Assembly (NCBI GenBank): GCA_030590765.1
Contig: JAUVCP010000043.1
Location: forward strand, 1 to 10,379
Direction: 5' to 3'
DNA: 10,379 nt
DNA from: Flavobacteriaceae bacterium
Lineage (GTDB): Bacteria; Bacteroidota; Bacteroidia; Flavobacteriales; Flavobacteriaceae
Positions 5,657-10,379 of this stretch are shown here, one piece after another. Both the position numbers and the translations under genes were made by a program. Position 1 is the first letter of the stretch. Every line of letters starts with the position of its first letter. The notes below the pieces were generated by a model. It saw only the letters and a program-made list of their open reading frames with translations. It was not told the origin of the DNA and ran no database searches.

Positions 5657-8038
5657 TTAAACTTCAGACTCACCATCTAAAAATTGTCTTAAAGAAATTA
5701 TATCTGGCACCAATACCTGCCGTGCCTTGCTCCCCTCAAACGGACCTACAATTCCGGCTGCTTCCAACTGATCAATTATTCTACCCGCCCTGTTATACCC
5801 CAGTTTTAATTTTCTCTGCAATAATGATGCCGAGCCTTGTTGAGAGGTGACTATCAGTTGAGCAGCTTCTTCAAACAATTTATCTCTGTCGGCTATATCT
5901 ATATCAACAGTTGAAGCACCTTCTTCACCCACATACTCAGGAAGTATATATGCGCTTGCATATGCACGTTGTGAGCCTATATAATCAGTTAGTTTTTCAA
6001 CTTCAGGCGTATCAATAAACGCACATTGCAATCTAACCAAATCACTACTTCCTGTTGAAATAAGCATATCTCCTTTTCCTATCAATTGATCTGCCCCTTG
6101 TGCATCTAAAATCGTTCTGGAATCAATTTTCGATGTCACTCTAAATGCTACCCTTGTAGGAAAATTTGCTTTTATGATTCCTGTAATCACATTAACAGAC
6201 GGGCGTTGTGTTGCAACGATCAAATGAATACCTATTGCACGTGCCAACTGTGCCAGCCTGGCAATTGGAGTTTCTATCTCTTTTCCAGCTGTCATGATTA
6301 AATCAGCAAATTCGTCAATTACCAACACAATATAAGGTAAAAAACGATGACCGTTTTCAGGATTTAATTTCCTTGATCTGAATTTAGCATTATACTCTTT
6401 GATATTTCTAACAAAAGCATTTTTTAACAGATCATATCTGTTATCCATTTCAATACACATTGAATTCAAAGTGTTGATCACAGCAGTAGTATCTGTAATA
6501 ATTGCATCTTCCGTATCGGGCAATTTTGCCAGATAATGTCTTTCTATTTTGTTGAATAATGTGAGCTCAACCTTTTTTGGATCAACAAGTACAAATTTAA
6601 TTTCTGCCGGATGTTTTTTGTATATCAGTGACGCTAGAACAGCATTTAAACCAACCGATTTTCCTTGTCCTGTTGCTCCGGCCATTAACAGGTGAGGCAT
6701 CTTGGCAAGATCAACTATAAAGGTCTCATTTGAAATGGTTTTACCAAGAGCCAATGGCAAATCCATTTTTGTATTCTGAAATTTTTGTGAAGATAATACC
6801 GATTTCATTGATACTACAGAAGGCTTTTTATTTGGCACCTCAATACCTATAGTTCCTTTACCGGGTATTGGAGCAATAATTCTTATCCCAAGAGCCGCCA
6901 AAGAAAGCGCTATATCATCCTCTAAATTTTTTATTTTTGAGATCCTCACTCCCGCATTTGGAACAATTTCGTACAAGGTTACCGTTGGACCAATTGTTGC
7001 TTTTATACTTGAAATACCAATTTTATAATTATTTAAAGTCTCAACTATTTTATTCTTATTGTTCTCTAATTCCTGTTTATCAATAGTAATATTCTCATTA
7101 GTATAATCTTTCAAAAGATCCAATTTAGGAAACTTATAGTTTGCGAGTTCCAGAGTTGGGTCAAATTCACCAAAATCCTTAACCAATGTATTGGAAAGGT
7201 TATCAACCATATGCTCCTCATCAACAGGTTTCTCTATCTCAATCTCTAATTCTTCTTCAACAGGTGTAACAATTTCAACTGGTTTAGTACTTATTTCTTC
7301 CTTTTCAGAGATAATATCTTCCGTTGTCAATTCATCAATTGGATCAAGATCTAACTCTAATTCTTTATTTGATGTCTCATGAATTGCCTCACTTATATAC
7401 CCTTCATTGGTCACATCATCAAGCACAGAAGTTTTTTTCTCTTTCCTTTTTGGAACAAAACTTTTTATCCTTTCAGGGGTAATTTTAAACTTTGAAATAA
7501 TAAACATAAGAAGTGTAAGCGACAGAAGAAGTATTACACCAATTTTACCCATATAAATTTGCATAAACTCATTTACCTCAAAGCCAATTGTACCTGCAAA
7601 CAAAGTATTACCAGGAATAAAAACAGCAAAGGCTATTGAAAGCCATATCATTGCTAATATACCATTGATCCAGTATTTACTTAATTGCTTAAGCGGAATA
7701 CTTAAAATGATATAAAGACCGGTGAAAAACAAAAGTATAGGAAAGATAAATGTTGCTATTCCAAATCCTTCATACACTAATAAATTACTCAAATTTGCAC
7801 CTAGTTTCCCTAATATATTTTTAACATGATTTGACTTATTTATAAACTGAAGTTGACTCTGGTCTGATTTCCAATGTTGCAAAAAGGAATAGAAAGATAT
7901 AAATAAAAATATAGCACTACTCAAAACAAAAACACCAAAAGCCAAATGCGTTTGCTTGCTTTTAAAAAAAGAAACGATACTGTTATTTTTTTTCTTTTTT
8001 CGTCTGGGTTTAGTAGCCGTCCTTGTCTTTTTTGCCAT
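5657..8038 (-). CDS. ftsK: DNA translocase FtsK
   Basis: Septal DNA pump coordinating chromosome segregation and dimer resolution with division. With ATG at 8038 the protein has 793 residues. It starts with a lysine/arginine-rich tail (residues 3-17), has four membrane segments (about 32-53, 92-115, 124-142, 164-183) and a short acidic linker (about 195-290, rich in Glu). The RecA-like motor follows, with Walker A GATGQGKS (454-461), Walker B LVIDEFADL (Asp575/Glu576) and the ATQRPSVNVITG sensor region (about 599-610). The C-terminal winged-helix gamma domain (about 712-780) contains SLLQRKLKLGYNRAGRIIDQ, the DNA-orienting module. An in-frame TTG at 8047 would add three residues, but that TTG is part of the best candidate -7 promoter box, so I chose the ATG. 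The linker is short compared with E. coli FtsK, as is common outside Gammaproteobacteria. Next downstream is lolA. Confidence 0.96.
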   Translation of the reverse strand: MAKKTRTATKPRRKKKKNNSIVSFFKSKQTHLAFGVFVLSSAIFLFISFYSFLQHWKSDQSQLQFINKSNHVKNILGKLGANLSNLLVYEGFGIATFIFPILLFFTGLYIILSIPLKQLSKYWINGILAMIWLSIAFAVFIPGNTLFAGTIGFEVNEFMQIYMGKIGVILLLSLTLLMFIISKFKITPERIKSFVPKRKEKKTSVLDDVTNEGYISEAIHETSNKELELDLDPIDELTTEDIISEKEEISTKPVEIVTPVEEELEIEIEKPVDEEHMVDNLSNTLVKDFGEFDPTLELANYKFPKLDLLKDYTNENITIDKQELENNKNKIVETLNNYKIGISSIKATIGPTVTLYEIVPNAGVRISKIKNLEDDIALSLAALGIRIIAPIPGKGTIGIEVPNKKPSVVSMKSVLSSQKFQNTKMDLPLALGKTISNETFIVDLAKMPHLLMAGATGQGKSVGLNAVLASLIYKKHPAEIKFVLVDPKKVELTLFNKIERHYLAKLPDTEDAIITDTTAVINTLNSMCIEMDNRYDLLKNAFVRNIKEYNAKFRSRKLNPENGHRFLPYIVLVIDEFADLIMTAGKEIETPIARLAQLARAIGIHLIVATQRPSVNVITGIIKANFPTRVAFRVTSKIDSRTILDAQGADQLIGKGDMLISTGSSDLVRLQCAFIDTPEVEKLTDYIGSQRAYASAYILPEYVGEEGASTVDIDIADRDKLFEEAAQLIVTSQQGSASLLQRKLKLGYNRAGRIIDQLEAAGIVGPFEGSKARQVLVPDIISLRQFLDGESEV

Positions 8039-8044
8039 AGGCAA

Positions 8045-8074
8045 CAAAAATACATAAATAATTTGGGTTTCAAA
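8045..8074 (-). promoter_or_regulatory. Candidate ftsK promoter (TTTG - 18 bp - TATTTTTG)
   Basis: On the minus strand TTTG (8071-8074) is followed after 18 bases by TATTTTTG (8045-8052), a good match to the Bacteroidota -33/-7 consensus. Only six bases separate the -7 box from the ATG at 8038, so the transcript would have almost no leader. A 6-bp-arm palindrome abuts its upstream edge. Confidence 0.5.
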
Positions 8075-8088
8075 TGAAACATTTTCAT
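8074..8088. promoter_or_regulatory. Short perfect palindrome upstream of ftsK, possible operator
   Basis: ATGAAA-CAT-TTTCAT forms perfect 6-base inverted arms directly at the upstream edge of the candidate ftsK -33 box. Its placement suits a protein-binding site. It is not followed by a U-tract on the minus strand, so it is a poor terminator for dgkA. No specific regulator can be named. Confidence 0.25.
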
Positions 8089-8114
8089 GTTATTAAAACC
8101 TTAAAAATATGAAT

Positions 8115-8486
8115 TTAACTAAATTTTGGTAAGTAAATAATCAGTCCGATGATAACTGCTATTATAGCTGCAAACGTTGCAGCTCCGGCAGATATATCTT
8201 TGATAAAACCAATTTTTTTATGATAATCGGGATGAACAAAATCACATAACTTCTCAATTCCGGTATTAAGTGATTCGGCAACTAAAACCATGCCAATAGC
8301 AAGTAGTTGAAACATCCATTCATTAGGAGATAAATTCATGAAAAATCCCAGAATTGAAATTAATATTCCGATAGAGAACTGAACCATAATACTATGCTCC
8401 GTTGTAATTAACAACCAGGCACCTCTTAAGGCAAATTTCAGACTCTTTAGTCTTCCTATAAGAAAACCATCCTCCGGATTTTTCAT
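8115..8486 (-). CDS. dgkA: Diacylglycerol kinase family protein (DgkA / undecaprenol kinase type)
   Basis: Small trimeric inner-membrane lipid kinase that phosphorylates diacylglycerol (or undecaprenol in some family members) with ATP, returning lipid to phospholipid or cell-wall carrier pools. It has 123 residues and three membrane segments (about 33-50, 57-72, 100-119). The N-terminal amphipathic part has GRLKSLKFALRG (11-22). The catalytic signature AESLNTGIEKLCDFV (70-84) includes Glu71 and Glu78, matching the metal and catalytic glutamates of E. coli DgkA, followed by IKDISAGA (95-102). The ATG start lies 15 bases past a duplicated copy of the tpx 3' end. It lies between tpx and ftsK, with a 76-base gap to ftsK. 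DAG kinase is the more likely activity in a Gram-negative, but substrate choice is not readable from the sequence. Confidence 0.9.
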   Translation of the reverse strand: MKNPEDGFLIGRLKSLKFALRGAWLLITTEHSIMVQFSIGILISILGFFMNLSPNEWMFQLLAIGMVLVAESLNTGIEKLCDFVHPDYHKKIGFIKDISAGAATFAAIIAVIIGLIIYLPKFS

Positions 8487-8501
8487 GAATTTATTTAAGA
8501 C

Positions 8502-8569
8502 TTATTTCAAAGCTTCTAACGCAGCTTCAAAATGATAAAGATCTATTTCAATGCTTCTAACGCAGCTTC
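8502..8569. repeat. Tandem duplication of the tpx 3' end (41-bp period)
   Basis: Bases 8502-8528 and 8543-8569 match at 25 of 27 positions. The second is the true end of tpx (codons for EAALEALK and stop TAG). The first repeats the same eight codons plus a TAA stop, 41 bases downstream of the gene end, hence in another frame. The unit looks like a recent local duplication. Confidence 0.85.
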
Positions 8570-9043
8570 GTAATTTGGTTCCTCAACAATTTCAGAAACT
8601 TGCTCAGTATAAATTACTTTACCTTTTTCATCTAAAACTACTACACAACGAGACAATAAACCTTTCATAGGTCCATTTTCAATAGTTACCCCATAACTTT
8701 TACCAAATTTCCCTTTTCTGAAATCTGATAATGTTATTACATTTTCAATACCTTCAGCACCACAGAAACGGTCTTGTGCAAAAGGTAAATCTTTTGAAAC
8801 ATAAAGTACTACTGTATTTTCTAATCCAGCTGCAGCTTCGTTGAATTTTCTTACTGAGTTTTGACAAACTCCGGTATCAATACTTGGTGTAATATTCAAC
8901 AATACTTTTTTACCTTTAAAGTCTTTCAATTTTGCTGAAGACAGATCACTTTTTACCAAAGTAAATTTTGGAGCTTTTTTACCTATTTTTGGTAATTTAC
9001 CACTTGTTTTAACTGGGTTTCCTTTTAGTGTTATTTTTGCCAT
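8543..9043 (-). CDS. tpx: Thiol peroxidase Tpx (atypical 2-Cys peroxiredoxin)
   Basis: Thioredoxin-dependent peroxidase that reduces hydrogen peroxide and, in characterised relatives, preferentially alkyl hydroperoxides. It has 166 residues, normal for Tpx. The N-terminal Tpx signature [12 protein letters not shown] (4-15) is followed by [18 protein letters not shown] (51-68), with peroxidatic Cys60, and by FCGAEG (93-98), with resolving Cys94, so both redox cysteines are present. Thr57 of the TxxC motif and Arg132 (GLLSRC) match conserved active-site positions. Cys133 is an extra cysteine. There is no signal peptide, so a cytoplasmic location is expected. It has its own promoter candidate just upstream (9078-9108), which overlaps the ahpC terminator. 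The last eight codons are duplicated just downstream. Confidence 0.95.
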   Translation of the reverse strand: MAKITLKGNPVKTSGKLPKIGKKAPKFTLVKSDLSSAKLKDFKGKKVLLNITPSIDTGVCQNSVRKFNEAAAGLENTVVLYVSKDLPFAQDRFCGAEGIENVITLSDFRKGKFGKSYGVTIENGPMKGLLSRCVVVLDEKGKVIYTEQVSEIVEEPNYEAALEALK

Positions 9044-9077
9044 AATTTTATTTTTATAGATTTCTTAATTTATAATT

Positions 9078-9108
9078 CAAAGTTACAAAAAATAAGAAAC
9101 TTCCCAAA
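9078..9108 (-). promoter_or_regulatory. Candidate tpx promoter (TTTG - 19 bp - TAACTTTG)
   Basis: On the minus strand TTTG (9105-9108) is spaced 19 bases from TAACTTTG (9078-9085), an exact Bacteroidota -33/-7 arrangement. The start point would be near 9073, giving a leader of about 30 bases before the ATG at 9043. The -33 box lies within the ahpC terminator hairpin. Confidence 0.65.
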
Positions 9109-9123
9109 TTTAGGAAATTTCTT
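9087..9123 (-). terminator. Rho-independent terminator after ahpC
   Basis: A 12-pair stem (9112-9123 with 9094-9105), including two G-U pairs that form only in minus-strand RNA, closes a 6-base loop and is followed by ATTTTTT (9093-9087). It starts 17 bases after the ahpC stop codon. The strand-specific G-U pairs and U-tract fix its direction. Confidence 0.75.
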
Positions 9124-9139
9124 TTGTGTAAAAATTATT

Positions 9140-9772
9140 TTAATGAGATGCTAAATAATTAGCAACACCTTCGTGGGTATCTTTTAATGCATCTTGACCT
9201 TTACTCCAGTTTGCTGGACAAACTTCTCCATTTTCTTCGTTAAATTGTAAAGCATCAACCATTCTTATTGCTTCATCAATATTTCTACCAAGTGGATCGT
9301 CATTCACAACCTGATGGCGAACTATTCCGTCTTTATCTATCAAGAACAATCCGCGGTAAGCAACTAACTGTGCATCGGCCTGTAACTGATCATTTTCATC
9401 ATAATAAAAATCACCATCCAAAACATCATAATTTTTTGAAATGGTTTTATTAGTATCGGCAACTATCGGATAAGTTACACCTTTTATACCTCCTTCATTT
9501 TTTCCTACTTGTAACCACCCCCAGTGAGATTGTTCTGTATCTGTTGAACATGCAATTACTGCCGTATTTCTTTTTTCAAACTCTCCAAGTTTTTCCTGAA
9601 AAGCATGCAATTCAGTTGGACAAACAAATGTAAAATCCTTTGGATAAAAGAAAAATACAACATGCTTCTTTCCTAAATATTGGTCTAATGAAAATCCTTC
9701 TACAAATTTCCCTCCATCAACTACTGCTGTTGCAGAAAATTGTGGTGCTTTTTTACCTACTAATACGCTCAT
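9140..9772 (-). CDS. ahpC: Alkyl hydroperoxide reductase subunit C / typical 2-Cys peroxiredoxin
   Basis: Cytoplasmic peroxidase of the Prx1/AhpC subfamily that reduces hydrogen peroxide, organic peroxides and peroxynitrite. The reductant (AhpF, AhpD or thioredoxin) is not encoded in this window. It has 210 residues. FFYPKDFTFVCPTEL (41-55) carries peroxidatic Cys51 in the PxxxTxxC arrangement. HWGW (83-86) is the usual downstream motif, and EVCPANW (183-189) carries resolving Cys185, so a typical 2-Cys dimer is expected. The loop that usually reads GGLG is GGIKG (94-98), and the C-terminus ends ANYLASH without a clear Tyr-Phe motif, both relevant to overoxidation sensitivity. It lies between the Prx6-type gene and tpx, with its own terminator downstream and a promoter candidate upstream. 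Confidence 0.95.
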   Translation of the reverse strand: MSVLVGKKAPQFSATAVVDGGKFVEGFSLDQYLGKKHVVFFFYPKDFTFVCPTELHAFQEKLGEFEKRNTAVIACSTDTEQSHWGWLQVGKNEGGIKGVTYPIVADTNKTISKNYDVLDGDFYYDENDQLQADAQLVAYRGLFLIDKDGIVRHQVVNDDPLGRNIDEAIRMVDALQFNEENGEVCPANWSKGQDALKDTHEGVANYLASH

Positions 9773-9780
9773 TATTATTT

Positions 9781-9800
9781 TAATTATTAATTATTAATTG
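9781..9800. repeat. AT-only 7-bp period repeat in the ahpC leader
   Basis: TAATTAT is repeated two full times plus a partial unit at 9781-9800, inside the probable 5' leader of ahpC. It is low-complexity A/T sequence; it may keep the ribosome-binding region unstructured, as A/T-rich leaders often do in this phylum, or be chance. Confidence 0.5.
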
Positions 9801-9807
9801 ACTATTA

Positions 9808-9815
9808 CAAAAATA
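9808..9815 (-). promoter_or_regulatory. Candidate ahpC -7 box (TATTTTTG)
   Basis: On the minus strand TATTTTTG matches TAnnTTTG and would give a leader of about 30 bases before the ATG at 9772. At the 19-base distance upstream there is TTAT rather than TTTG, so the -33 match is weak. No recognisable peroxide-regulator operator is visible nearby. Confidence 0.35.
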
Positions 9816-9887
9816 CAAATAAAAGAAGGATATAATAAGTTAAGATATTCCTAATATTTATACTCTAATAGATTTTTTTTATGCTTA

Positions 9888-10379
9888 CTATAATTCTTTT
9901 TTACAAAGGTAAAAATCAGTTCTTTCACAAGAATCATCATTTAATCTATCATTCATTTCTTCTAAATTCTTAGGTGGAGGAATAATAACCTTATCACCTT
10001 TTTTCCAGTCTAATGGCATTGCAACTTCATATTTATCAGATGTTTGCAGAGCTTCTAATGCTCTTAAGATCTCATTCATGTTTCTTCCAACATTTAATGG
10101 GTAGTACATTACCAACCTGATCTTCTTTGCTGGATCAATAAAAAACACTGCCCTCACCGCAGCTGTTTCACTTTCATTTGGCTGCAACATGCCATATAAT
10201 TTTGAAACTTTCATATCAATATCAGCAATGATAGGAAAATCAAAATATACTCCTGTCTTTTCTCTTACATTATTTACCCATCCTAAATGCGCATGAATAC
10301 TATCAATGCTCAAACCTAACAATTCTGTGTTCAATGCTGTAAATTCACCTTTTCTTTCAGCAAATCCAGTCATTTCTGT
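9888..10379 (-). CDS. 1-Cys/Prx6-type peroxiredoxin, 5' end cut by the window edge
   Basis: Only the last 163 codons are inside the window. The frame stays open through Thr-Glu upstream of the first in-window Met, and TTEMTGFAE is what normally follows the peroxidatic cysteine (VCTTE...), so that Met is internal and the active-site Cys lies just outside. Counting from that Met, family signs are LGLSIDS (19-25), AHLGW (28-32), YFDFPIIAD (43-51), RAVFFIDP (74-81), YYPLNVGRN (90-98) and the Prx6-type tail LDWKKGDKVIIPPP (111-124). Two cysteines close the protein (149 and 157, CxxxxxxxC), resembling the C-terminal Cys pair of archaeal Prx6-like enzymes. The reaction is peroxide reduction. It is followed downstream by ahpC, with a 115-base gap holding no clear terminator. 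Confidence 0.9.
   Translation of the reverse strand, partial: TEMTGFAERKGEFTALNTELLGLSIDSIHAHLGWVNNVREKTGVYFDFPIIADIDMKVSKLYGMLQPNESETAAVRAVFFIDPAKKIRLVMYYPLNVGRNMNEILRALEALQTSDKYEVAMPLDWKKGDKVIIPPPKNLEEMNDRLNDDSCERTDFYLCKKEL

Noticed and set aside
2734..5850. Plus-strand frames of 60-85 codons at 2734-2949, 3283-3534, 3694-3909, 3945-4133 and 5614-5850
   Set aside because: All lie opposite or mostly opposite well-supported minus-strand genes, have no family signatures, and look like antisense shadows in AT-rich DNA.
7191..7382. Plus-strand serine-rich 63-codon frame
   Set aside because: It is the complement of the acidic Glu/Asp-rich linker of ftsK; the serine bias is a by-product of that codon composition.
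8039..8047. TTG at 8047 as the ftsK start
   Set aside because: It adds only three residues, uses a rare start, and lies inside the candidate -7 promoter box; ATG at 8038 gives the usual MAKK-type beginning.
1..10379. CRISPR arrays, tRNA/rRNA genes, insertion-sequence transposases, defence genes
   Set aside because: No regular repeat-spacer array, no tRNA- or rRNA-like sequence and no transposase or defence-family protein could be recognised on either strand.

Overview
This is an AT-rich window in which every convincing gene lies on the minus strand. It looks like core chromosome of a member of Bacteroidota, most likely Flavobacteriia. Supporting signs are the gene order (tpx, dgkA, ftsK, lolA, lptF/G, ribBA, lpxK, pnp), the signal peptide ending in S-Q, the near absence of Shine-Dalgarno sequences, and promoter candidates of the Bacteroidota type (TTTG, about 19 bases, TAnnTTTG). 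The genus cannot be named from the sequence alone.

Read in the direction of transcription (high to low coordinate), the window opens with three thiol peroxidases from three different peroxiredoxin subfamilies: a 1-Cys/Prx6-type enzyme cut by the window edge, a typical 2-Cys AhpC, and Tpx. They are separated by intergenic regions with their own signals. Between ahpC and tpx, a Rho-independent terminator and a strong candidate tpx promoter overlap physically. A small DgkA-type lipid kinase follows tpx.

The second half is an envelope and housekeeping cluster: ftsK (chromosome translocase), lolA (periplasmic lipoprotein carrier), an LptF/LptG-type LPS-export permease, ribBA (riboflavin precursor synthesis), lpxK (lipid A 4'-kinase) and a purine nucleoside phosphorylase. 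From the permease to the phosphorylase the genes are nearly contiguous (7-base gap, 35-base gap, 29-base overlap), which suggests one transcript. A hairpin near base 250 ends it and would also stop plus-strand transcription.

I see no mobile-element genes, CRISPR array, defence system or tRNA/rRNA. The most unusual structure is a 173-base, indel-free imperfect palindrome between lolA and lptF (4776-4948). Its decayed pairs are almost all G-U when read as plus-strand RNA. Second is a possible structured small RNA in the gene-free 1-295 region (promoter-like box, hairpin, terminator). At the protein level, two points stand out: a RibBA whose GTP cyclohydrolase half has lost all three zinc-binding cysteines, and a PNP with Asp where the human enzyme has its base-recognising Asn243.
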